64,000 nt of DNA, from positions 645,501-709,500 of the forward strand of contig JACSYO010001876.1 in assembly GCA_016806645.1 (NCBI GenBank), given 5' to 3'. The notes beneath the pieces are model-generated. The model did not search any database and was not told the origin of the DNA. It worked only from the letters and a program-made list of their open reading frames with translations. The position numbers and the translations under genes were made by a program. This document shows positions 22,106-34,375 of this stretch, one piece after another (within the stretch, counting starts at the first letter, position 1; every line of letters begins with the position of its first letter). The stretch is from Ophiodon elongatus. Its lineage: Eukaryota > Chordata > Actinopteri > Perciformes > Hexagrammidae.

Positions 22106-24257
22106 TTCATGGGTTATGTATTTGTAAAAACCCACAGATGGACGTAACGGGGGACCAATAGCATTGATATACGAACAAGACTATGGAGATACTGAGGTTT
22201 CCATCCTACAGCACCCACTATTTTTATTTCTTGATTTATGTGAAAAGAGCGCAAATTGATATGTTTTGTCGAGGCACAATGGGAAGCTCAATACGGGTTG
22301 TGTGCATCATGCTGTAAGCAAAATTCCAAGGCTAAGTTTTGACCCAGAAATGACCCAGTACACAAAGAACACAGAGCCGTGTGTGTGTTCACAGTCCTGC
22401 AGTTGCTCCTCAGAAATTCAATCCGCCAAAGTTTATAAAGTTAAAGAGCGAGTTAAAGTTGATAAAGAGTGAGAAAATAAAACAACCTCAGGAACGCTGA
22501 ATTAATGTTGAATGAATTCTGAATGCGCTAAATGTTTCATGGCCCGCCAAAACAAGCCATTCATTTTACATCACACGGCCATGCACTTTGCTGCGCCGCG
22601 TTGGTAGTCAGGCGGTGCTGTTGTGTTGGTCCTAGCCATTGGCTGCAATACAGAGGAGTCAGGGTTACACCTCCACAGTCCTGCATGGAACAAGCAAGGT
22701 CTCCCTCCAGCATTTTTACAAAAATTCTATTCTGATCATGAGTTGGCTGGAACGTTACCCAGGCAACGCTGAAATCAATTACTCTATAGGGTTCTGCAAA
22801 CGGACCTGAACCCAGTGGATGCCTACAAAACATGGCTTTGTCTGTGGGTTTCAGACCACAGCAGGTTCAGGTGTAAGTAGTAAAGTAGATTCATTTTGAC
22901 ATGTAATAGCACGGTAGACACAGCTTTAATTGATCAAATTAATTATGCTCGAATTCTGTTTAGTGCGTCACAGTCCTTCCAGAATGCACAATACCAGGGG
23001 CCCTGATCCACCTAAATGGAGCAGGGTCATAATAAATAATGGTATTAGTAATTATACACACACACACTACTTTGCCAGTCAGGTTTAGCCAGGTCTGGTC
23101 TTTATGATGAAGATAGGGACCAGGTACAGGCCTTGGTTTTAGTGGACATGAGAATGCTACACAGGTCTTCATCGTGCAGTGACATCATTGTTATCTCTGG
23201 CCTATATCTAACATGGGCCCTGTTCAGACCTGGATCCCTGGTGAACGGAGACGGGGAACCGAAGACAACCACACGATTAGAGCGCTGAAAAGCTAATACT
23301 TTTTCAATACTGTTCAACATGATGTGAAAGTGTTACTTCAATCTGCGCCGTCCGCTGTCCCTCACCCACAGCCGCTGTGTTAGCGCGAGCACAGCTAGCT
23401 CAACTAATAGCAAACGGTCACACAGAAGCTAACACAAAAAGTGTCCGTATCGTATCTTAACATTCTCATGTTGGTTACTTAGCTGCTGGCTGAGCCAGAT
23501 CAGCCCCCCCTCCCCTCCCTCGACCAGCAGGCAGTGAATCACATCAGTGGGGAGAGGAGGACAGGAGGAGTGATACTGACTGATGTCATTTAGTATTGTG
23601 AGGTCAGGGATTACATGTATTTTATTGACATTTTGATTGCTTTCCAGTGGAATATTAATGACTTCATATAGAGACTTTGCTGTTATAAACATCACTTTTG
23701 CTGCTAAGACATTTAGTTATATTTAAAATACAAACATATTTCCTTTTTAAGTAATGTATTCAAATTATTTCTGAAGCTCAGCGGTAGTTCAGTCAGGCAG
23801 ACTTTCTTTACTCTCCTTTTCCTTCATAATCTCTCAGCCTCTCGCTCTCTCCCTGTGACATTGTTTGCTGTCAAACTTTAAAACTGTTAGTTGTCATTTC
23901 AGCACAATCAGATGCGACCCCGGTCACCTCCAGTCAGCATCACAGTCAAGCTCCTCGTGCATCATCGGGTTACAGCAACTCCCTCCACCAGTATCTGGAC
24001 TCCAGGAGGGATTCTGCCTTATCTGACCTCAGCATCACTACCCCTCTATTATACTTCTTCAGGGCGGAGTCCAAACGCCAGAGACCTTTCACTATCCATT
24101 TCTTAAACATGTGTAATGAATTATTGTCCATTCTAATGATGTTTCTCCTGATTTGAAATTTAGTAATGAAGAACAAACGTAAGTATTGATAAAGAACCCA
24201 ACTGATAAGAATTAGAAGACCCAAATGTCAATTGTAATTCTTTTTTAAATGATTACA
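22106..24257. other. Intergenic, no gene seen
   Basis: GGGCCCTGTTCAGACCTGG at about 23,215 is a block I associate with fish DNA-transposon ends, but no partner end is clear. Short frames at 22,530-22,830 and 23,890-24,220 overlap on opposite strands and are not recognisable. No gene. Confidence 0.45.
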
Positions 24258-24265
24258 ATCTAAGG

Positions 24266-25229
24266 CAGGGGTCGGCAACCCGCGGCTCCGAAGCCTCAGC
24301 CCATCTGATGCGGCTCTCGGAGGCTTTGACAAAAACAACAAAAAAAAAAAATCTCTTATCTTGGAATTTTAAGTGATACTGTTTCACTGAAAATAAAAAA
24401 AAAAAACCTCGGTAAACTATCAACGGATCACTCCAAAAAAAGAAAAGTCACGGAGGAAAATAGAGGTTAATTCTGCGTGGACGTATTCATTTGCTTTCAC
24501 TGCCAAAGATGCTGGCTTACCTGTATGCTTTATGTGTGGCGAGAAGTTATGAAACAAGTATCAAAGCTGCAGATGAGCGACTGCTGCAGCAAACTGAGCA
24601 AAGTAAATCTACTTTCACAAAGTGGATCAAGTCTCCAAACCCAACTTGTTCTGGTTCTGAGGCAGCTCATGAGACGGTGAGGCGTCCGGCAATAAAAACT
24701 CCTCCGTCCTCGGTGCTCTGAAACTCCGGCGTAGTGCAGACACTCTGTGTACACGGAGCACAAGATATGCGTATTAAAATGGAAACGTAGTAGTGTGGAC
24801 TATTTGTTACAAAGTTTTTCTAAAAGGACATTTCAACATGCTGTGGGGAGGCCAGGGATCGAACCTGCTACCTTGTGGTTACAGGATGACCACGCTATCC
24901 CATGAGCCACAAATATGGCAAGGATTCACACTCCGCATAGTTCTGTCTATAATTGACCGCAATGTAGGACGACACATGGCATTATTTATTTTTTTCTCCT
25001 CTTCATGAGAGTTTGATATTGTTATAACAAGTAAAATAGCAATACAATGTCAAGAATTTGCTTTTTTCTTGTTCTATAATTTCATAAATACAACAAACTA
25101 TAGTTTTGGTATGTATAATATGACTATATATAAAATGTTATATATAATAGCTTTTGCATCTCCAGACACTTTATTTGGTGGAAAATATGGCAAACTGTCT
25201 CTTTGGATAGGAAAGGTTGCTGACCCTTG
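24266..25229. mobile_element. Non-autonomous hAT element, 964 bp, with 8-bp TSD
   Basis: The left end is CAGGGGTCGGCAACCCGCGG. The right end on the opposite strand is CAAGGGTCAGCAACCTTTCC, a typical hAT (Charlie-like) inverted end. The flanks are ATCTAAGG (24,258-24,265) and ACCTAAGG (25,230-25,237), an 8-bp target duplication with one mismatch. Inside, 24,477-24,721 has short frames vaguely like the start of ZBED/SCAND3-type transposases, but no catalytic region. A tRNA-like sequence lies in the middle in reverse orientation. Confidence 0.75.
24841..24912 (-). repeat. tRNA-like sequence (SINE head or tRNA pseudogene)
   Basis: On the reverse strand, TGGCTCATGGG fits the tRNA A box and GGTTCGATCCC fits the B box, about 30 bases apart, with GTGG/CCAC able to pair as part of an acceptor stem. 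I cannot fix the anticodon because the anticodon stem is poor. A functional tRNA is unlikely. A tRNA-derived SINE fragment caught inside the hAT element fits better. Confidence 0.45.
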
Positions 25230-25237
25230 ACCTAAGG

Positions 25238-26745
25238 TCAACTAAAGTGTTTTCAATGCAGTAACATTTGTGACACAAACCCTGGCATGGGGCATTAACA
25301 TTCTTTTACTGTTTTCGAACAGCAACGAAAAATCAATGCGACAATAGTCAAATGTTGACGTTGAAATTATACAGAACGGAAGGTTATTAATCATAGAAAA
25401 AAAGCATTCCTGCACAACAAAATAAAAAGGGGCCAGTGAAATAGCACAAATCAAAAACTGTAAGACCAAATTTAAAAAGAAAACAACATAGCTAATAAAA
25501 CACATAGGACCTACCTACCAGCAAAGTTCACAGTGGACATAATTATCATTACTGTAGTTAATGGGGAGTCACGACTGGGATAGGGTTGTTAAGTCAACAT
25601 TGGAGCAAACCTGAGGAAATCTTGACAAATTACAGCCTAAAAGCTCTAAACCGTGTTCTCACTGTGTGCAGGGCCCATGTCGTTTAGTTTATTGAGATAA
25701 GTGGACGTATGGGTTAAATAGCATCGTTATTGTGTCATTTCATCAAATTCAAATATTGACATGGTGGTGGACTGTCACCAAAATAAAGTTGCTGCACCTA
25801 TGTATTCCCAGGGTGAACATGGATCCGTCCAACGCTGAAAGATATGACACCTGCCAAAGAGTCTGCGGATGATCACTTATGGGGTTGCCCAAAGTTTAAA
25901 CTGGAAAATTTGTGGCATTCATGAACGGCTGAGCGCCTCTACCTTGGATGTCTGGATGCCTCCGTGTTGCGTCCCACTTGCGGCGAGGTTCCGTCGCATT
26001 TCCTTTTCGGTTGCCCAATGTCCTCCAGAAGAGTTTCAGAAGCCTGTTCTTTGGCGTCCACTTCAGACGTTGCACCTCCAATTCTTGACAGTTTCCGCCA
26101 CAGAAAAAGGATTCTTCTTCAACCGACATTGCTGCTGCCCATCCACCTCTTTTTTTACTGGAAATCTCCCTTTTTCTCAACAGTGAGACGCGCAATGGAG
26201 AGCATCCCATTTATGGTGTTTATGTAAGACACTAACCATTCTCAGGCTCCAATTTATTGGAGGAGGGATTAGTGTGTGTGTGTGTGTAAAAGATAAGCAG
26301 TGGCATAGCGGCACTCCCTTAGAGGCCTGTATAATTCAATCCGCTGAACCTTCAGAGAGTGTGTGTCTGAAACGCTGTCTGCTACTGACATCAGGAGGGG
26401 TAATTGCCTTTAGCCAGTGTTTAAACTCCCCGACACTGGAGACGAAGCCTTGTTCTTGTAGCTGCTCACCACACTGAAGGCCTGCTTTCAGCCTTTTGAC
26501 CCAACAGACCAGATCGGATAAAAGTGTCTTTGGCACGCATTTGTGCTTCCGGTGGAGTCGTAGTGAAATGCAGGCTACAAAGAAATCTTGTCATCGTCAG
26601 TCGTGTCCTTTTCACAATCTAAATAAATAACTTGTGACTTGTCACTTATAGATTAGCTTTATCATATACAAATGCAGCCATATGCTACATTGCAATTTTT
26701 TTCTTTTTTACAAAAGACGGCCTTACACCCAGCAGACCCGCTGTT
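25238..26745. other. Intergenic, no gene seen
   Basis: Overlapping 87-105 codon frames lie on both strands at 25,869-26,227 with no family resemblance. A GT run is at about 26,272-26,287. No element ends recognised. Confidence 0.45.
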
Positions 26746-26749
26746 CGTT

Positions 26750-26970
26750 CCCTGTGTGAAACGAGAAGGCAACTTTGTTGTTTTTTTTCCCTCACTAAAC
26801 CTAACTAAGTTGTTTCCTGTGACGATGTAAGCTTATTTTTAAAAAGACTGTTCGCGTAATGAGCGAAAATTGACACGCGTTGCTGGACTTTCAATGGAAA
26901 ATGCACGGAAAGTGAGGAGTAACTTTTCATAAGCTATCATAAAAACCATTATATGAGGATAAGTTGAGAT
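26750..26970 (+). repeat. Dispersed repeat family A, copy 4
   Basis: Blocks CTAAACCTAACTAAGTTGTT, GTAATGAGCG, CGTTGCTGGACTTT, GAGTAACTTTTCATAAGCT and ACCATTATATGAGGATAAGT match copy 2 at about 6,760-6,955 in order. Confidence 0.55.
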
Positions 26971-29130
26971 GGTGAACGGCTCTTTAACTGCTAAAATCCT
27001 CCACTATGTTCATCAGCGAGACGCTAACTGTGTCTGGCTTCTGTTTAGTGCTGGCAGAGGACGAGATAGATTAGTGTGATAGCCAGCTATCTCTGGGCTT
27101 AACTCTGCTCCAACAGCCCGACATTACCGACCAGCCATCATTTAACTAATGGAGGGATATTTCACCGAGCTAAATAACTGCATAAAGACGATTATAGCTT
27201 CATTTTAATTGCTCAGATCCTTTATGGTATGATAGTTTGGATGCTTTAACAATCTTATTCCAGCTCAGAATAACATTCTTGACTGATAATTGGATATAAA
27301 ATGTGTTGTCTTAAAAAAAGAAAAATACACACACTGTTAATTATTTTCCATGATTATAAATTCTGCATCTCGGTCAGACAGACCTCATTAGGCATTAACC
27401 TCTTTGCATCTTACTTAATTGTATTTATGTTATTATAAACCTCCTCCACTCCCATGAATAGATCGGTTTTTTTAGGGGGAACAGGGGAGCTGTAGAGGGA
27501 CACATAGAAGTGGTGTATATCATCTGAAAGCTGTGTGTCAAGTGGTTTACGTCAAACATTGTTTTGATTAGGGGCCCTATTCAAATGTTGCTTTTAAGTG
27601 TATAGTGGCTTCAAACTTTATGATGGAAGTATATGACGGGCATTCGAATGCTCTGTTATGTCTCATAAGTTGTTGCAGCACTTTTTGGGTTGATACCATT
27701 GTTAAATTAAATACAAATTTAACAATTTTTACACTGGATAATTGATAAAAAATACCACATTAAGACACCAATACCTTGAGGAAAACCATAGAAAAGTAAG
27801 TGATGTGATTGGGTAGCAAAAACTTTCATTTTTCAGTGATTGCATGCCGTGCACTTTTGTTTTGGAAACTGCTCAGAACACCCAGATTTGTTAACGTGCC
27901 TTGGAAAGGCATACGTCCTCTGAATGCCCTTGGTCTCTTGTTTGTGGTTGTAAAGTTTCATGAGGCTGTGATTATCCCAGAGGTCACAACAGGTCATTTT
28001 ATACAGTGACGTCATGTTTATAAAAAAAAAAAAAAAGAAAAAAAAAAGGCCTCATTATGTGAAATTGCTACTATGGGGACTAACATCACACATGAATACA
28101 AACGGGCTCATCGGTTTCACAAGAGGCTCGGCTTTCTAGTCATGCAATGCAATTTATGCAATTCCAAGACTGTTTAGGGACCCCGGTATGCAGACATATT
28201 CAAATAGCACATGCATACTGCATTATTATCTTAGAGGTAGGTAAAGGGGCCCCCTGTGAATGTATCTGTCATGCCATTTTTTCCCTCGCTTAAAATGTGT
28301 GATTTGTTATTCGGCCAAATGGAGGTCATAAAGAGTCCTATGATCCCCGTATTTTCACTCTAGCTCTGAAACGAGTGGAGTGGAGATACTGGTGTCATAC
28401 AGACTCTCTGAAAGACACTAATGTCGACCGAGAAAGCTGGCATTCCTAGTGGGGTTTCAGAAGTCGAGTACTTCATTCGTGGTTCAAGAGGATGATTGTA
28501 ATTAACAACTCCGTCTCTTTCACATGAGCACTCATAGCTGGATTTCGAAAAAAAAAAAATGTAACAACGAACAGTTGACAACCTACTTCATGATGCCAGA
28601 CAGCACGAAGAGAAGCAGACCGAGTTGAACTCGCTTCACGATCCAGGCCCCTGTTGTGTCTGCAGCCAACTCAAAACACAGGTGCAAAAGATACAACCTC
28701 AAACCTGCAGCAAGAGAGAGGTGCTCTGCTACTACACTAACAATTCTCAAGTCAATTTGGACTTTTCATGTGCTCGGCTGCTGGAGTGCTCTGTATTTAT
28801 TCACCTCAAGCAACCGATGCACCAACAGCACAGCTGCTTGCTGCAGTGGAGGAAAGGAGGAAAGCTATATCTGAGTTAATATGGCCCCGGAACATTAAGG
28901 TTTATTTGGTAACTATTACAGTGTGTTTAAGAGGCGAGTGGGATGTGTTCATTTACAGTAAATTAGCTGGAGACCCAGTGTAATTATACAATACGGTTGG
29001 ACACTAACTGCTGTTGAAAAACAGGTTGGGCATTACTGAGTGTTGTTAGTCTATAACCATTCTTTAGCCACCTTCTTGCTTCGTTGTTGTCATAATCCCC
29101 GTGATTATAAATTATTAGGTAAAGTTCCTC
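26971..29130. other. Intergenic, no gene seen
   Basis: 27,100-27,330 is mixed-composition sequence without repeats and could hold a conserved element, but nothing specific supports it. A-runs at 28,022-28,048 and 28,548-28,559. Frames at 28,625-28,983 overlap each other and are not recognisable. Confidence 0.45.
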
Positions 29131-29235
29131 GATTATATGCTCTACCGACACATTCTCACTCCCAACTTGTCAACTGCCGACGTTTGGTCGGTGGCCCCGA
29201 GGCTACATCCACGGCGCTATGTTTTCATTCTAAAA
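29131..29235 (+). repeat. Dispersed repeat fragment (GGTCGGTGGCCCC type)
   Basis: CACATTCTCACTCCCAACTT, GTCAACTGCCGACGTTTGGT and CGGTGGCCCC follow the order of a fish MITE-like repeat that I recall. The head of family A copy 1 (about 3,320) shows a diverged version of the last block. Confidence 0.4.
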
Positions 29236-29655
29236 ACGCATAACTTTTGCCACGTTCCACACGAACCCGGCGTTCAAGAACCCCCAAAAAAACGTGTACG
29301 TTTAAAAACGCTGACGAAGCCGTTTTTAGTTTGAAAAGTTCAGGACGGGCAGAAATGAAGACCGTTGAAAGCGACGCCCACGCTCGTCATGACGAAGGCC
29401 TCCCCTGATTCGTCACGCCCCCGTCACGTGACCCTTTTTCCGGAAGAAAACAAATGACATCAGCCTCGACCACCCGTGGTTAATTTCAACACTGATAACG
29501 GATTACAGGCGTTGCTGACCTTGTTGCCGATGCTTGTAGCTGTTGCGCCGTTAAAAATCGGCCTTTTATAATGCTACTACTGCCGACAGTCGCAATAGGC
29601 AAGCTACAATTGGAGCGTTCGGCAGCAATCCCAGCACCACTGTTCCTGCTTCCAC
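29236..29655. other. Intergenic, no gene seen
   Basis: Moderately GC-rich with several CGs; no recognisable gene. It may include the upstream, decayed part of the L2 fragment that follows. Confidence 0.4.
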
Positions 29656-29895
29656 GCACACACACCTGTAACCTCGGTGTCATCTTCGATCGAACCCTCT
29701 CCTGTGAGCGCCACGTCAAGCACATCACAAAAGCCGCCTTCTTTCATCTTAAAAACATCGCCCGCCCACGTCCCCTCCCTCTCCTCTTCAGCCGCCGAAA
29801 CACTCATCCACGTCTTCATCGCCTCTCGACTGGACTACTGCAACAGCGTCCTCTACGGCACATCCACCAAAAAAAAGGTCGAAAACTTGACTGAC
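29656..29895 (+). pseudogene. L2/Maui-type LINE reverse-transcriptase fragment
   Basis: The forward translation starts NLGVIFDRTLS, continues HITKAAFFHLKNIAR, then after a frameshift near 29,765 reads AAETLIHVFIASRLDYCNSV. These are successive blocks of the thumb/C-terminal part of the reverse transcriptase of L2-clade (Maui-type) non-LTR retrotransposons. The catalytic FADD region upstream and the 3' UTR are missing. A different C-terminal part of the same type of protein is at about 61,905-62,265 on the other strand. The reverse frames overlapping here are shadows. Dead fragment. Confidence 0.75.
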
Positions 29896-30869
29896 ATGAC
29901 CAAAATGCCCATTGTTTATTTTTAGTTTTGCACTGGACACGAACAGGAGCCTCCTGGATGGAAGATTGTTTGTGTTGAATCTGTTGAACACGTTGAGCTC
30001 ATCAGTCAAGCTGCTGCCATGAAGTGATGCCATTTTGTCTGTCGTCAGTGAAAAGAAACAAAAGAATGATATTGAATAAGTATTGAAAATGATTACAGCT
30101 GCCTGTTTATGCACCAAGACCTGGTATCCCATAAGGCCTGTGAAACCCCTGAAGAGAAACACTCAGTTTCTCTTCTCCGCTCTCCTTCCCTCCATCCCAC
30201 TTTCAGAAATAAACATTGAATCGGAGAGATTATTGACTACGTCCACGACAAGAGGGAGACAGAGACGAGCCGGCGGTTCTGGCTACTATGTGCATTTTAT
30301 CTCAGAGACATTGCGACTAATTTGCCCAAACAAGCTCCTCTTGCTCAGTCTGTCTCTGCCTTTTTTATTTCAGCGCTCTCTCACACCATCAAAACGTCCT
30401 CTGAAGCACCACGGGGCAAGCTAGCAGCTTTGACGGATAGCTGCCTCTCATGTTGGAGCAAAAACAACAATACAAAGGGCCTGAGCGCCATCCACAGTGT
30501 GTGTGTGTGTGTGTTTCCCGGATTAAGTGAACGTTTGCTGAGCCTCGTCCATCTGTGTAAGTCTGCATCGATGTTTAGCTAGGGGGAAAACATTTGAATT
30601 TTTACAAAGGAGCAAATCCCCAATGCTCATTTAAATTCCCCAAGAGCTCTCCGCGTACTCTCCTTCCCATCTGGCCTTTCTGATCCAATAGTTCAGCCGG
30701 ATCCTCCTCCTCCATCCACATTCCTCTGAATCACAGATTGAGACGGGGAAACAGAGGCAAAGAGGGAACTTGATCACAAGCTGTTTCTAAACACAAGGCA
30801 AATGAGAGTGCTGGTTTTTAAGCATTATACACAAATGAAACAAGTAAATTAACAAGAGTTTCCTGAGTA
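29896..30869. other. Intergenic, no gene seen
   Basis: Holds a GT microsatellite at about 30,498-30,516. The 113- and 124-codon frames at 29,788-30,424 are on opposite strands and have no recognisable domain. Confidence 0.45.
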
Positions 30870-31095
30870 GCCAGCATGCTCACAAGTCCAAGTTCAGCCT
30901 TGAGTCTTTGAGTCCAAGGTCACAAGAGTGTGTACATGCTGCGGGCGGTAGAGCCCTTTAATTTTGCGTTAATTTGTTGTCCTTTCGTCTTTATTCTAGG
31001 GTCAGAGTCGACTCTAAAGTCTTTTGAGGACGAGTCTCAAACCACTGTGTGCAAGACAGTGGCTACCAGAGATGGGGACTCGAGATGCACTTAGC
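30870..31095 (-). repeat. Dispersed fish repeat (GGGGACTCGAG type)
   Basis: AGAGATGGGGACTCGAG (31,070-31,086) with repeated AAGTCCAAG, GAGTCTTTGAGTCCAAGG and GACTCTAAAGTC motifs to its left resembles a fish MITE built of short GACTCGAGTC-like steps. Orientation and ends are uncertain. Confidence 0.35.
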
Positions 31096-31529
31096 TTGCT
31101 TTTGTGCCACAGAGATTTAATGTTACTCTTAGAAACACATAAAAGCTACAGTGTGAGAAACACACACACACACACACTGTAGTTCCTCTCAACTTGTCAA
31201 TCCGGCAAGTAAAGCAATGTAAACAAGGATCCGGTGCAGCGAGGTCGGAGGCGGCCTGGAAAGAGATTAGAACTCCAGAACTTGCCGGACACGGTGTCAG
31301 ACTGAAAAGCCCTTGAGTAGGAACACCCTCCGGCAGACAGAGGGGGATATATCCTTTTTTCTTTCATTGGTGCTTTGTGCAAAAACCTTTTAACTAACAA
31401 AAAGAGGCACAGCTGAATGCTGGGTGTTTGGTCTCATGCAGTGTGTATTTGAAAGCATTCCCGTTTATTAAAGGGGAGGAGGGAATGGAAATTCATGGAG
31501 GCAATACGCACAGAGAGAGAGATTTTTAT
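31096..31529. other. Intergenic, no gene seen
   Basis: CA run at about 31,161-31,176. No gene or element ends recognised. Confidence 0.5.
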
Positions 31530-31739
31530 TTTTAACAAAACTGTATTTAAAAATTAGTAAAACAGGACAATTCTCATGACAATACGTCCAGCAACAACAG
31601 TGATTTCTACTTCTGTTAGAAAGGAGCATTAAATATTAAAATTTCTCCAGACACCGCAGATCACTTCTTTATAACACCATTTTTCAATAAAATCCTCAAT
31701 GTTGTCCATGCTTTAAAAAAAAATCTAAAATCAAGCCAC

Positions 31740-32490
31740 ACTCTGGCCTTCACCAAGGCCCTGAAGACAGGAAGTGCTTCCTGCTGCTGTAGATTGCCAG
31801 CTTGGCCTCTCCTGTCACCAGGTTCAGTATTTGCAACTTTGAGGCGTTGACCTTTCGGTAGTGGACTCCTAATATAAAAGTGTTCTGAGACCAGGTCTCA
31901 CCAAACCCTCTAAAAACAGTCTTCAGAGCATTCAAAAGCAGTGAAAAACGGTCTCTATTGCCTCACAGAATGGACATACATTAGGAACAGTGGGTTAAGA
32001 ACAGAGATAAAAACATTGACAGCAACAGCCCGATTTAAAACTCTCCACTGAAGGTCTGAAGCTCTTTTTTATGGGAGGTTTATATAAAACTCTTCACCCT
32101 GGTGTCACTCTAGAGTCCACCTCCAGCTTTTGTCTCCACACTGTCTGCTCTCCCGTTCAGTTTGTTCTTGTTGAGCAGCTTTACACACAGTGTGTAGACA
32201 GTCTTTCCTTTAGCTGTGGAGAAGTCCACAAGCCGACAACCCGCCCTACACAATAACGGTCCAGAGACCCCCTGCAGGTCTGGAACGAAGCCCAGCTCCG
32301 GAAAGGGATCCGTTGACTCTAGTAGTTATCACTGCTCTCCTGCAACTTAGAGGAAGCAACATGTCTTTAAAACTCTCATTAAAAACGGTTAAAAGATCCT
32401 CAACCATCTCACTCCAGAACTCTTTGTAGAACTCTACAGGAATCCTGTTGATGCCAGGGGCATCCCACCACTGTTTTAAAGATTTAAAAT
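31740..32490 (-). pseudogene. LINE ORF2 RT start joined to C-terminus
   Basis: Reverse strand: about 32,480-32,340 reads QWWDAPGINRIPVEFYKEFW then LLPLSCRRAVI, the beginning of the RT domain. From about 32,290 it reads GCRLVDFSTAKGKTVYTLCV, then LNKNKLNGRADSV, and the last frame (31,935-31,750) reads FRGFGETWSQNTFILGVHYR followed by NLVTGEAKLAIYSSRK, the conserved C-terminal region. The RT palm and catalytic motif that should lie between are missing. Nonfunctional. Confidence 0.7.
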
Positions 32491-32496
32491 CATGTT

Positions 32497-33191
32497 TTAC
32501 GCCTTAAAAACTGCAAAAAAAAAACTAAAGACGTCCTTAAAATGTGTGTCGCATGAAAGAGCCATGTTAAAATGCCAGTACGCGCTTCTAGACTTTAAGT
32601 TAGTGATTAAAACATTGCTTATAACAGAGCGTGATCCATAAAACCAACAGGCAACATGCTGCACTTTTAAAAAATGTTGTTTAAAACAATAAAACCTGTC
32701 CAATCTAGCCAGGGACATTACATCCCCTCTAGAGTGGGCCTAAGTATATTGTCTTTCAACCCAATTCCTCCTCCACAACTCAACCAGCTCGTGTTGCTCC
32801 ACCAGCTGCCTCAGTGCATGCTGGGATGGACTGTGAGGCTCCAGGTGGTTTCTGTCTAGCAGATTATTTTCAGTGCAGTTAAAATCTCCTCCCAAAAATA
32901 AAAAGTCCTCCACATTCACACTGCATAAAACGCTGCTTAAAACCTTTAACAAGACCACACGCTCAGGTCCTGAAACAGGAGCATAAACGTTCTGAAACAT
33001 GGACCTCACCAACAGCAGTCTGCCCTCCACCACCTGCTCCACCTCCAAAGACCCAGGTGGACAGCTCTTTGTGAAGAGGATGTGGCAAAAACAACATAAT
33101 CAAAGTCGTCTACTGTTATCTTAAAAACCAGGTTCAGCTCCTCGGTCCTGTTGTTGAGCACCATGAGGAGCTGTCTCCTGTGAGACACCAC
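32497..33191 (-). pseudogene. LINE ORF2 endonuclease and linker
   Basis: Encodes the apurinic-type endonuclease that nicks target DNA for target-primed reverse transcription. Visible in order on the reverse strand: NNRTEELNLVFKITVDD..YVVFA (about 33,155-33,090), NVYAPVSGPERVVLL, the hallmark FLFLGGDFNCTENNLLDR (about 32,905-32,850, with the catalytic GDFN), LVELWRRNWVERQYT, then SLARLDRFYCF and ISNVLI.NLKSRSAYWHFN. These match Tx1-group L1 proteins. Frameshifts separate the blocks near 33,050 and 32,730, so it is inactive. Confidence 0.8.
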
Positions 33192-33275
33192 GTGTCTCAG
33201 CAGAGGAGACCTGCACCCAGGAGGAGACCTTCCTCACCGGGGACACCACCTTCCCGTGCTTAGACAGCTCCCTGG

Positions 33276-33602
33276 TCAGGGCCTCGTCCCTGATGAACGG
33301 GGGGGACGTTGGACACGGTGACTTTTTATCGCCGGCTTCGAGAGAGCCAGAACCGGTACGAGCGCATCGTTCGTCACCACCGCGTTCGCCTTCTCAACGC
33401 CGTCAAGGAAAATCACCACCGCGTTGTTCATGCGGGCAGCGGACTTCCCGCTGCCGTGCCCCCCACAACCTGCCCCACGGCCAGGCTGCAGTCCTCCACC
33501 GAGGACGAGGAGCACAGCGCGATCTTCACACTGTGCTTCCTCGTCAGCCTGCTCAGGTCCATGGTGGCGTGCAGCACGAGCTGGTCGGCTGCAAACGCTC
33601 AC
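33276..33602 (-). pseudogene. LINE ORF1 remnant
   Basis: A reverse-strand frame contains MNNAVVIFLDGVEKANAVV followed by PVLALSKPAIKS, which resembles the RNA-recognition part of ORF1 proteins of Tx1-like elements, placed just upstream of the endonuclease frame as expected. It is GC-rich compared with its surroundings. The N-terminal part of the frame (33,602-33,440) is in a different phase from any family-like sequence, so a frameshift is likely. The three forward frames over the same bases are shadows. Confidence 0.5.
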
Positions 33603-33780
33603 ACACTAACCCTACTAACTCTACGTGCACACTGTACACACTAATACAATACCACCGTAACACAACTACCTACAAACCACTCTAACCACATTAACGAAGA
33701 ATCTCAAGATAGAGACCACCGCCAACGCTCACAGCAGCTCCAGTCCAACAGCATCAACTGAAGCAGTGTCTTACTTTGTA

Positions 33781-34375
33781 GGCGGCGATGTTATTTTTCA
33801 TCAGATTATTGCAATTACAATCATGTCATATGATCGACAAATATTCCAAGGTCAAAAGGAGAATTATTTTTCTTTTGCACTCCATTCCTTTCTAGAAATG
33901 TGCAACAAGCTCAGCAGCATAACATAATTCTTTTTTTTTTGTTTTTTTGCGTAGAGCAGACAGTTGCTAGACGTTATCTCAGACACACATTACAGGAGGA
34001 GTACAATTTCCAACATATGAGCGGTGACTATTACACTGCTACTGTGTTGATTTAACGCCCTGATCCCACTCCGTAATAAGAGAAACCTGCGCTAACCCCG
34101 TTAGTGGGCCTTGCACTCAGCAAAGTCTTTAACAGCACTGCTCAGGGAGAGGGCCCGCTTACATAAAGCAGCAAAAAAAAAAAAAAAACATGCATTGCTT
34201 GTTTTGGTCAAGAGTTATGCCACTGGTATTGAATGTTTTCATATGTACTTAATTATCAAAAGGAATCTACGAAAAGGTTGATGTTGTGGTTTGAAAAAAA
34301 CAAACATTTCATTCAGTCAAAGCCACATCCAAACAGATTGTTATTAAATCTATGATTGGTTAAGCTATGATTAAT
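33781..34375. other. Intergenic, no gene seen
   Basis: T-run at 33,930-33,947 and a 16-A run at about 34,173-34,188. No recognisable gene. Confidence 0.55.

Larger units (their letters stand above)
31530..33780 (-). mobile_element. Tx1-group L1 LINE, internally deleted
   Basis: The reverse strand carries, in order, an ORF1 remnant (about 33,600-33,276), the ORF2 start and endonuclease (33,191-32,740), the pre-RT linker (32,718-32,497), the first RT blocks (about 32,490-32,340) and then, directly, the ORF2 C-terminal region (about 32,300-31,740). The central RT is absent, so an internal deletion of more than 1 kb removed the catalytic core. The boundaries are approximate. The 3' end lies near a T-rich stretch at about 31,530, and 33,620-33,780 looks like the 5' leader. 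Confidence 0.75.

Noticed and set aside
24841..24912. Functional tRNA gene
   Set aside because: A and B boxes fit, but the anticodon arm is poor and it sits inside a hAT element; called tRNA-like.
33293..33685. Three forward frames of 61-130 codons as genes
   Set aside because: They are the complement of the LINE ORF1 remnant and its leader; high GC lowers stop-codon frequency.
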